Shown here: positions 38,178-44,843 of the stretch, in pieces
Layout of the letters: every line of letters begins with the position of its first letter
Position numbering within the stretch: the first letter of the stretch is position 1
Notes under the pieces: generated by a model
Seen by the model: the letters and a program-made list of their open reading frames with translations, nothing else
Told to the model about the DNA's origin: nothing
The model's database searches: none
NCBI RefSeq assembly: GCF_002197755.1
Contig: NZ_NHOT01000014.1
Coordinates: 1-64,000, forward strand
Source of the DNA: Pedobacter sp. AJM
GTDB taxonomy: Bacteria > Bacteroidota > Bacteroidia > Sphingobacteriales > Sphingobacteriaceae
Direction: 5' to 3'
Length of the DNA: 64,000 bases
Position numbers and translations under genes: made by a program

Positions 38178-38208
38178 CAAAAATATTATAATTAACTATT
38201 TCAGTCAA
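38178..38208 (-). promoter_or_regulatory. Promoter of the rocD-rocF operon
   Basis: On the minus strand, TTG (38208-38206), 20-base spacer, TATTTTTG (38185-38178), which matches the Bacteroidota -33/-7 pattern. The expected start is about 38171, giving a leader of ~18 bases to the ATG at 38153. Confidence 0.6.
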
Positions 38209-38224
38209 TAATAGCTTATTATTG
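38206..38224. promoter_or_regulatory. Candidate operator in the rocD / Lrp divergent spacer
   Basis: CAATAATA-GCT-TATTATTG is a perfect dyad overlapping the rocD -33 element. Flanking ATTATAATT words at about 38185 and 38247 form a second layer of repeats. Placement suits binding of the adjacent Lrp/AsnC regulator. Confidence 0.5.
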
Positions 38225-38277
38225 TTTATTTTTGGTGTATTATAAATTATAATTGACTTCATTTATTCTTAAATACA

Positions 38278-38730
38278 GTGGTTTTAGATAAATTTGACAC
38301 CGAGCTACTGAAACGCCTGGAGAAAGATGGCCGTATCGCATTCTCGACGGTAGCGTTGTCACTTGGCGTTTCCAATACGATGGTTCATCAACGATTTTCG
38401 AGATTGTTACAACGGGGTGTTTTGAGTGGGGTTAAGCCTGTATTAAATGAGAAGAAAATGGGCTTTGACTGGGGGAGTTTTACTGGCCTTACGCTGGATA
38501 AAGATTACGATTCAGCTAGGGTAATTGAAGCTTTGCGCGAGGTAGAGGAAGTAACTGAATGTTATTTTATTACCGGAAGATATACACTTTTCATAAAGAT
38601 TGTGGCCCGGAATCATGAGCACATGCGCGAGGTTCTTTATAATAAAATTGATTCAATTCCCGGAATTATAAAAACAGATTCTATTATTGAGCTCGGATGT
38701 GCCTTCAAGCGAAATGTTAATATTACGTGA
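38278..38730 (+). CDS. Lrp/AsnC-family transcription regulator
   Basis: A 150-residue regulator beginning with GTG (38278). N-terminal winged HTH: LDKFDTELLKRLEKDGRIAF, then VALSLGVSNTMVHQRFSRLL as recognition helix. C-terminal RAM/ASNC domain (about 70-145) with ECYFITGRYTLFIKIVARN. Such proteins form octamers that sense amino acids. Divergent orientation to the arginine-degrading operon suggests that it senses arginine or ornithine and controls rocD-rocF; the ligand is inferred. Confidence 0.9.
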   Translation: MVLDKFDTELLKRLEKDGRIAFSTVALSLGVSNTMVHQRFSRLLQRGVLSGVKPVLNEKKMGFDWGSFTGLTLDKDYDSARVIEALREVEEVTECYFITGRYTLFIKIVARNHEHMREVLYNKIDSIPGIIKTDSIIELGCAFKRNVNIT

Positions 38731-38890
38731 TTATGCTTTCTTTTTATTCACAATGGCTTTAATTCGAAATCAATTTTTATTGACGTTAAAATCTGGCCTA
38801 AGTTAACGTCTAAAAAGCTGAATTTATCCGAATTAAATATGAGAAAGTAAATACTGCATACAATAATGTTCAGGTTCAGACGTATATATA

Positions 38891-38952
38891 ATAGAGCGTT
38901 AATTTAGATAAGCGGTAAACAGTTGTATTGATTGTTTACCGCTTTTTTTTCT
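38891..38952 (+). repeat. Right, inverted copy of the ~57-bp repeat; terminator for the Lrp gene
   Basis: AGCGGTAAAC (38911-38920) pairs with GTTTACCGCT (38934-38943), followed by a T run to 38950, so it acts as a plus-strand terminator ~180 bases after the Lrp gene. Its reverse complement matches 34836-34893 with about five differences over 57 bases. Confidence 0.8.
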
Positions 38953-39020
38953 AAACGTAGCAAGTTTTACTCATAAAACTATAGGCTATCTTTATTTCAT
39001 ACGCCAAAAAAAGAGATTAA

Positions 39021-39700
39021 TTATTTGGTTTTGCTCCCTAAAAGTTCCTGTAATTTGGTCTGTAAAGCTTCTTCTCTCAAATCCTTTGCAACAATTTTAC
39101 CGCTTGAGTCAATTAAGAAATTAGCAGGAATAGAATGAATGCCGTACATTAGAGCAACTTCATTAGTCCACCCTTGCAGGTCAGAAACATGTGTCCAGGT
39201 TAATTTATCGTTTTCAACAGCTTTTTTCCACGCTTCTTTAGTCGTTTTAGTTGTTCCACCATCCAGGGAAATGCCTAAAACAGTAAAGCCTTTATCTTTA
39301 AATTTGTTGTAAGCTGCAACAACATTTGGATTTTCATGGCGACATGGTCCGCACCAGGAAGCCCAAAATCTACCAATACATATTTACCTTTAAAATCCGA
39401 TAGTTTTACCGGTTTCCCATCAAGATCATTCTGCGTAAAATCCATCGCCATTACACCTACAGCAGTCTTTTTGGCTGCTTCTAAGGTTTTTAACAGATTT
39501 TTCCCTGCTTTCGTTGCTTTCAATTCAGCGCTTAAGGTTGGATAAATTGCGTCAATTTGTGTGAGCTGGTCGGAGTCGTCTGCTAATTGTGTTAAGGACA
39601 TTAAGCTAACGTAAGATTTAGGATTGCTTTTAGCGAACTCCAAATAAATGGGTGTCATCTCATCAGATGCATTATGATAACGTTCCCTAATCGTTTCTCC
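39021..39700 (-). pseudogene. Frameshifted, 5'-truncated TlpA-type thioredoxin gene
   Basis: Minus frame 39700-39366 encodes a TlpA linker (AKSNPKSYVSLMSLTQLA) and DGKPVKLSDFKGKYVLVDF. There the frame is lost by one missing base in the T run of GATTTTGGG, exactly before the redox motif; restoring one T gives WASWCGPCRHENPNVV and an intact C-terminus with GIHSIPANFLIDSSGKIVAK to the TAA at 39023-39021. The 5' part is missing: upstream of about 39700 the sequence is antisense to a GMC oxidoreductase fragment. Paralogue of the TlpA at 33628-34728 (about half identical in the thioredoxin domain by eye). Confidence 0.85.
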
Positions 39701-39938
39701 AGAGGATCTTATCAATCTGGTCATTGACAAAGGTTTCTGTGGATACCATGCTATTTCCACTTGTAGAATGGGTACTAATGATGACGATCCGGTGGATGGA
39801 AAACTTCGCCTGAGAGGTTTTGAAGGAATCAGGATCATGGATTGCTCCATACTTCCAACTATGGTATCAGGCAATGGAAACGGTCCGATGATGGTAATGG
39901 CTTCCAGAGCAGCAGAGATCATTTTATATGATAAATAA
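39696..39938 (+). pseudogene. 3' fragment of a GMC oxidoreductase gene
   Basis: An 80-residue plus frame reads YHAISTCRMGTNDDDPVDGK, then LRLRGFEGIRIMDCSILPTM and VSGNGNGPMMVMASRAAEII up to TAA at 39936-39938. These are the C-terminal signatures of GMC flavoenzymes: the H-x-x-x-T-C-R-M-G active-site segment and the V-D-S-x-x-P-x-x-x-x-x-N-x-x-x-P block. No upstream domain (FAD-binding) is present; the fragment is cut where the TlpA relic begins on the other strand. Confidence 0.8.
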
Positions 39939-39963
39939 TATATAATTAGTTTATTATCTAGTT

Positions 39964-40018
39964 GTAAACGTCCTTCCATTTGAGGTATTCAAAATCTAAC
40001 AAATGAAGGGACGTTTAC
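39964..40018. terminator. Large hairpin between the GMC fragment and the rhamnosidase gene
   Basis: GTAAACGTCCTTCCATTTG (39964-39982) pairs with CAAATGAAGGGACGTTTAC (40000-40018) with two mismatches in 19. It could end transcripts of the rhamnosidase gene (minus) or of the lost GMC gene (plus), although T tracts are short. Confidence 0.6.
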
Positions 40019-40188
40019 TTATTACCGAAAAAGACTGTTTACTGAAATTCAGTTGACCGGATATTTCTGCCACATATACGTTTGTATTGAACAGTAGGTC
40101 TCTAGGATACCTCATTACGGATTCTTCGATTATGTCAGGGGTTGTCAAGCCTTGGGTCGATGTTACAGTAATTGGCATGCTAAAAACA

Positions 40189-42537
40189 TCATAAAGATCT
40201 TTCCCGTTTGATCACATATTTTCCGGAAATGAGTTTGAACGTGGTGAAACGTTCTTTTTGCTGCAATTCTTCAACATTCATGTCTTTTTCATTCAGTAAC
40301 TTCTTGTTCACATATACCTTCGAACCTGAGGGCAATCTTATAATGGCTGTTGTACCCATCGGAACAGTAACATTCATCCGAAAGCCATCGGCATTATTTT
40401 GAAATGAAGTACTGATCAGGCCTTTAATCGTTGGTACGGTAAGGTTTGCTGAGGTAAAAGTGGCGGGTTGAGGTGCTATCCAAAAAGTTTTATAACCGGC
40501 ATCAAGTGGTTTAACGCCAAACAAATATTGTGCAATGACGATTTGAGCCCCACCACTCCAGGCATGGTTGGTTGTGCCACCTCCAAATCCATTTTCGCCT
40601 ATGCCCCAACCTTCAAACAAGGTGCTATAGTTAGGATTGTTGACCATTTCTGCAAAGCGTTTTTTGGTTCTGTCCATGGCATATTTTCCCTCGCCCATAA
40701 CAAACAGTGCCTCCATTACATATTTTTCCATATAGGGGCTTGCATGTAATTCTGTTTTCAACGATGATAAAATATCAGCGTATTTTGACGAATCGGCTAT
40801 ACCCGCGATAACCGCTAAGGCTTGCACCCGGTCATCTGTTTTTTCATTGTACAAAGGATGGCGGTAAGCGTGCCCATTCCAGCATTTATTGTATCCGGCC
40901 TTCACCCGGTCCATAACCTGCCGATAATCTGCGGCATCTTCACCATACCCAAGCACATCGGCCATTTTAGAGGCGCCATCCAAAGCAAGGTAATGCCATC
41001 CGGCCATAATCAGCCTCAAGTCTTTGTTATCGCCCCAGTCTCCCCAAAGCCAACCGCCATTACGTAAAACGGTAAGGCCGGTTTCGTCCGTTTTCCATAA
41101 ATCCAGGTACTTTTTTACAGCCGGGTAAACGTCTTCTATAAGCTTGCGGTCGCCAGTGTTCATATAGTAATTCCAAAAGCCGTAATGGCCAATACTCGTA
41201 AGCATCTGGTCGGGCAGTTCCTGATTAAAATTACCCGGAATTGGCGCAAATAACTCACCTCCGGGACGCTGCCATGCCGCCAGTTCACGTATAGCTTTGC
41301 GCATCAATGCATGTGTGGAGGTTGAATAGGTATAAAAACTTTCGCCCATCAACAAAACAGCATCTCCCCACCATTGGGCACGTTCCCTGTCAGGACAATC
41401 AAAATAATTATCGCGCATGTTAAGGTATAAAGTACGCTTAGCCTTTTTCCAAAACAGGTTATAAAACTTATCACTGCAAGCAAAAGCACCCTCAGGTTCT
41501 GCATTATAGCCGGTTTCGCGATATTTAACTGATGTTATCTTAACGCCTTTCGGAACAATGAGCAGTATGTTCTCGCCGTTTAACCATCCATAAGATTCAT
41601 ATTTCTGAAAACCTTTTGCAGTGATATACTCCGCCCTCATATTGTCTGTGCCACCGGCTACATTATGGTCAGTATTAATTTTAATTAAATGCCCTCCTTT
41701 ATCATCCAGAACCGAGATTATCGGGGTCATTTGCATATTGTACGGCAAGGCACCTACAATTGTATCTGCGCTGGCCCCCTTATGGCGTTCAAATTTAATT
41801 TCCTTTATACCAAAATCCTTCCATTGGGGTATAGGGCGTTCAACCAGTTTATTCCAGGGTGCATCGCCCGGGAGGCCAATTTTTTCTGCAGCGCTAAAGC
41901 CTTGCAATGAATTTAACGGTGCCGTTTGCCAGCCTGCAATATCCTTGCGGGCATCAAAACGAATATTTGATTCCGCAAGGCGGAAATTGGGTAAAGGGAT
42001 ATCTGTGTCTCCGTAAGCAGGATGAATACGGCACAACCATTTATCGTCACTATTTAATTCTGACTGCTTTGCATTCATACTAAAATAAAGCCCGGCACGC
42101 CCGCTGCCTACGTGCGAAAAACCATCTTTACCAAAGTACCAAAGTAGTACAGCAATTTGGTTTTTACCTTTTTTTAGGTAGGTCCCGAGGTTTACTTTAT
42201 CGCAATAGATATCATTAGGATTAGGCCCGCGTTTTAGCCCACCTTCAAATACCACAAGTTTGCCGTTTATCCAAAGCCAATATTTGGTATCGGCAGCAAT
42301 GGTAGCTAAGGCCTGTAGCGGTTTGTTTTTGATCATGATATCCCGGCGAAACGCCATCCAGGTGTTGGGTTTGTTTATCCCCTGCTGTGCTTTAGAAATC
42401 CAATAACCTGATGTTCCTTTTTCCTGTGCGAATGCCGGTTGGCTTACCATGATCAGTAGAAAAGCAATAAATAAATAATTTCTATAAACCCTGGTTATCA
42501 GTTTTTTTGATGGCGATTTTAGCTTATTTTTCTTCAT
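40189..42537 (-). CDS. Alpha-L-rhamnosidase-like glycoside hydrolase (GH78 type)
   Basis: A 782-residue exported enzyme. The signal peptide includes LFIAFLLIMVSQPAFAQ (about 22-38). N-terminal beta-sandwich domains (about 50-330) carry WLWINGKLVV; the (alpha/alpha)6 barrel starts near 350 with DNYFDCPDRERAQWWGDA, equivalent to the DCPxRxE general-acid motif of GH78, and ends with GGTTNHAWSGG (about 660). A C-terminal beta domain follows. It should cleave terminal rhamnose or a related sugar from glycans in the periplasm. No SusCD pair is adjacent, so it is an orphan. A 60-residue minus frame at 39996-40178 follows, but it overlaps the hairpin and I do not call it. Confidence 0.85.
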   Translation of the reverse strand: MKKNKLKSPSKKLITRVYRNYLFIAFLLIMVSQPAFAQEKGTSGYWISKAQQGINKPNTWMAFRRDIMIKNKPLQALATIAADTKYWLWINGKLVVFEGGLKRGPNPNDIYCDKVNLGTYLKKGKNQIAVLLWYFGKDGFSHVGSGRAGLYFSMNAKQSELNSDDKWLCRIHPAYGDTDIPLPNFRLAESNIRFDARKDIAGWQTAPLNSLQGFSAAEKIGLPGDAPWNKLVERPIPQWKDFGIKEIKFERHKGASADTIVGALPYNMQMTPIISVLDDKGGHLIKINTDHNVAGGTDNMRAEYITAKGFQKYESYGWLNGENILLIVPKGVKITSVKYRETGYNAEPEGAFACSDKFYNLFWKKAKRTLYLNMRDNYFDCPDRERAQWWGDAVLLMGESFYTYSTSTHALMRKAIRELAAWQRPGGELFAPIPGNFNQELPDQMLTSIGHYGFWNYYMNTGDRKLIEDVYPAVKKYLDLWKTDETGLTVLRNGGWLWGDWGDNKDLRLIMAGWHYLALDGASKMADVLGYGEDAADYRQVMDRVKAGYNKCWNGHAYRHPLYNEKTDDRVQALAVIAGIADSSKYADILSSLKTELHASPYMEKYVMEALFVMGEGKYAMDRTKKRFAEMVNNPNYSTLFEGWGIGENGFGGGTTNHAWSGGAQIVIAQYLFGVKPLDAGYKTFWIAPQPATFTSANLTVPTIKGLISTSFQNNADGFRMNVTVPMGTTAIIRLPSGSKVYVNKKLLNEKDMNVEELQQKERFTTFKLISGKYVIKRERSL

Positions 42538-43261
42538 ATTATGATTATGGTAATTCTACGGACGAACACCCGCCGTTCATTTGATTACCGGCATGGCATT
42601 AAGAATTACTTTTTATATTTACTATTTAAAGAAACAGTAAATGTAAGTAGTATAATGGGAATGCATGTTACTTATTTCATAGCCTGCATGCTGTGCCAAC
42701 TTTGGATTAAGGCGCATTTCCGTATTCGGGGTTAGAAGCAATAACCTGAATCTTTGGAAATTGTATGATTCAGCTAACGGAACAACTCCGGTTGGCTAAC
42801 AATATCTTTTAGTCTAACTGCCCTATTATGAGGCAAAATGTGTTTTTATGACTTACAGAAGAAAGTTACGAACAGACTTTAAAACTGCAAAATCTTCCTT
42901 CGTTACTTAATTATTAAGTTTTTTTAAAAAAAAACTAATACTGCCTTACTTGCTATGTTTCTTCTGATTTTTTTTCCGTTCACAAGCTATTAGTATTCTT
43001 TTGACAACCATTGATTATGACTAGGCCTGATTTTTAAACGGTAATCACTTGTAATAGTTCAGAAAAACTTTTTCAACCGGTAGAGCATTAAATAACCTAT
43101 TATGATTCAGATACTAAGTTTTCTCCCTGCAGCAAACAACCGTTTTTCAAAATTTAGTGGAATTCTTTCTGCACCTTTCCAACTTTCTATTAAATTTAAC
43201 TAAGCCGCGAAACTTCGGAAAGCTGGCTGACCATTACCTTCAATTTTAGAAAAAACTACTA
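42538..43261. other. 724-base gap without a supported gene
   Basis: Contains the upstream region of the rhamnosidase gene. An oligo-T/oligo-A near-palindrome at about 42909-42935 (ATTAAGTTTTTTT / AAAAAAAAACTAAT) is the only clear structure. The 64-codon frame at 42541-42735 has no protein-like features. Confidence 0.5.
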
Positions 43262-43702
43262 ATGAATATAAGAGAATTATTTGATTATTTTAAAAAAGGA
43301 ACTGGAATCCAAATCCCTCAAAACGTTGTCGAAAATTATTTGAGTGGTAAATATGATAATTCATAGTTTATCAGGCTTTTCAAACGTCAAGTTGACTCTA
43401 TAGAGATAGGCTCTTATCTTGAGTTGGGTGCGGAAACGCTTGACTACAGTATTGTTAATCAGTCGGGACAAACGGTCGAGCGGAGTGGTTATGTTAATGG
43501 TCATAGAGACCCGGCGTCCAGAGTAATTTTGCTCCCGGGAGAGAAACTTCAAAAAGTAGTACGGGATGATGCTCCTTACAAAGGATGCAGTATGTGGGTC
43601 CTATTTGATACCCAAAAAACAGGTGTGAAAATGGATATGGAATTTGTATATAACAATCATAAAAAGACTGTTTATCATTATTGTCCTGATCTGTTATTGT
43701 AA
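43262..43702 (+). pseudogene. Small gene of unknown function split by an in-frame TAG
   Basis: ATG at 43262 opens MNIRELFDYFKKGTGIQIPQ and stops at TAG 43364-43366; the same frame then continues without any other stop to TAA at 43700-43702, giving 145 residues if the TAG were sense. The distal part has LDYSIVNQSGQTVERSGYVN and VILLPGEKLQKVV, a beta-sandwich-like style. No signal peptide; family not recognised. A single nonsense change in an otherwise open frame implies recent inactivation, a sequencing error or recoding. Size and island setting would suit an immunity-type or other accessory protein, but there is no direct evidence. Confidence 0.5.
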
Positions 43703-43746
43703 ATGAGCAGAAAAATATCTTCAACTACACGTACAACAATGAAAAC

Positions 43747-43815
43747 ATGGAAGTTTACACTATAACATCCGAAGATTATCTGATGGCAGTCAATTGTGGC
43801 GGAAACTGCAATTAA
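43747..43815 (+). CDS. Possible 22-residue peptide ending NCGGNCN
   Basis: ATG at 43747 to TAA at 43813-43815 encodes MEVYTITSEDYLMAVNCGGN and two more residues. The frame is open 17 codons further upstream. A terminator follows 20 bases later, so the region is probably transcribed. It may be an independent peptide or the C-terminal relic of a larger protein (Rhs-like proteins end in similar Asn/Cys/Gly runs). Very low certainty that it is translated. Confidence 0.25.
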   Translation: MEVYTITSEDYLMAVNCGGNCN

Positions 43816-43834
43816 TCTCAACCATTTTTTAAAG

Positions 43835-43861
43835 TGGCCTTAAAAAAGGCCATTTTTTTTA
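43835..43861 (+). terminator. Rho-independent terminator after the split small gene
   Basis: TGGCCT (43835-43840) pairs with AGGCCA (43847-43852), followed by eight T residues. Confidence 0.8.
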
Positions 43862-43927
43862 CTTGTAATGTTTCAGGGTGATAAACTTACTGAAGCGTTA
43901 CTTTCATCACTCACTGCACATAGAGTT

Positions 43928-43957
43928 TTCCATATTCATCATTTGACGAATATGGAA
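43928..43957. repeat. Perfect 10-bp inverted repeat
   Basis: TTCCATATTC (43928-43937) and GAATATGGAA (43948-43957) with a 10-base loop; no T tract. Operator or structural RNA element possible; no gene follows on the right for 400 bases. Confidence 0.5.
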
Positions 43958-44219
43958 CAGGATAAACCATGACATAAATAAGATTGATAAAAAAGGCAAA
44001 ATCCTATAGGCTGTAAAAACAGGTGCTGGTATATTATGGAATAGTTGTGTTATGGTTATCATGCAGATTGATCGTCAATGAAAGAACCTAAATTCACTAG
44101 TAGTTAAATCACAAAAACTTTAGTAGATACCTTTCAATAATCATCATCCAATTCGTCAGCTAAATTAATTATGCGTTTTAAATCCAACACAAATGTGTTC
44201 GAGAAAATGTCAGTGAGGT

Positions 44220-44312
44220 TCACACCAAAGACTATCAAAATGTATAAAACCCTGCAATCGCAAGATTAGCAGGGTTTTTGCTTTTAGGGAATTGCCAAAA
44301 ATCGCATGAATT
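44220..44312 (+). repeat. Right copy of the ~90-bp repeat, candidate attR region
   Basis: Contains ATCAAAA..AAAACCCTGC, a hairpin AACCCTGC (44248-44255) / GCAGGGTT (44269-44276) with T run, CTTTTA, TGCCAAAAATCGCA (44293-44306) and GAATT, the same order as at 18523-18615. Just before it, GTTCGAGA..GAGGTTCACA vaguely mirrors the T arm and 3' end of tRNA-Lys, as a worn attachment site would. It lies 64 bases from the tRNA-Pro 3' end. Confidence 0.55.
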
Positions 44313-44375
44313 TTTAGGATTTGACATAAAAAACAAACCCCCTAAATTTATTATTTAGAGGGTTCTTCTGTTTTG

Positions 44376-44449
44376 TCGGGGTGGCAGGATTCGAACCTAC
44401 GACCTCCTGCTCCCAAAGCAGGCGCGATACCGGGCTACGCTACACCCCG
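44376..44449 (-). tRNA. tRNA-Pro (anticodon TGG), copy 1
   Basis: 74 nt. Acceptor CGGGGTG/CACCCCG with discriminator A; anticodon stem CCTGC/GCAGG around TTTGGGA with anticodon TGG; T arm GTAGG-TTCGAAT-CCTGC (one G-T pair). CCA not encoded. Confidence 0.97.
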
Positions 44450-44502
44450 AACTCAGGTATCACCTTTTTTGTAATCCTTTTGAAAAGTGGATTGAACTTT
44501 TG

Positions 44503-44576
44503 TCGGGATGGCAGGATTCGAACCTACGACCTCCTGCTCCCAAAGCAGGCGCGATACCGGGCTACGCTACATCCCG
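44503..44576 (-). tRNA. tRNA-Pro (anticodon TGG), copy 2
   Basis: 74 nt and identical to copy 1 except for one acceptor base pair: CGGGATG/CATCCCG, a compensated G-C to A-T change. Same anticodon TGG. Read first of the two on the minus strand. Confidence 0.97.
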
Positions 44577-44675
44577 AACTTGGTATCTCCTTTTTATTTC
44601 CCTATTTCTAAGGGCTGCAAAGTAACGGTTTTAAAATGACATTTTCATTTTTTTTTATTACTTTTTTTCTTCGTG

Positions 44676-44762
44676 CGGTGAGGGCGGGATTCGAACCCGC
44701 GGTACCGTTACCAGTACGACAGTTTAGCAAACTGTTCCTTTCGGCCTCTCAGGCACCTCACC
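44676..44762 (-). tRNA. tRNA-Ser (anticodon GCT)
   Basis: 87 nt with long variable arm. Acceptor GGTGAGG/CCTCACC, discriminator G, anticodon stem CAGTT/AACTG around TGCTA with anticodon GCT, T arm GCGGG-TTCGAAT-CCCGC. First gene of the minus-strand tRNA cluster Ser-Pro-Pro. Confidence 0.97.
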
Positions 44763-44807
44763 TTTTCAACCTTCAAATTTGTCCTACCGACCTTGTTTTG
44801 AGGTCTG

Positions 44808-44837
44808 CAAATATAGTAAAACAAGTTATTCTACAAA
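44808..44837 (-). promoter_or_regulatory. Promoter of the tRNA-Ser/Pro/Pro cluster
   Basis: Minus strand TTTG (44837-44834), 18-base spacer, TATATTTG (44815-44808), consensus for Bacteroidota. Start expected near 44801, ~40 bases before tRNA-Ser. It overlaps the end of the preceding HD gene's 3' region. Confidence 0.75.
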
Positions 44838-44843
44838 AAAAAA

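Noticed and set aside
39996..40178. Minus-strand 60-codon frame after the rhamnosidase gene
   Set aside because: Its end runs through the 19-bp hairpin and no family is recognised; could be a relic, but not supportable as a gene.
42541..42735. Plus-strand 64-codon frame next to the rhamnosidase gene
   Set aside because: No recognisable features, overlaps the rhamnosidase upstream region; chance frame.
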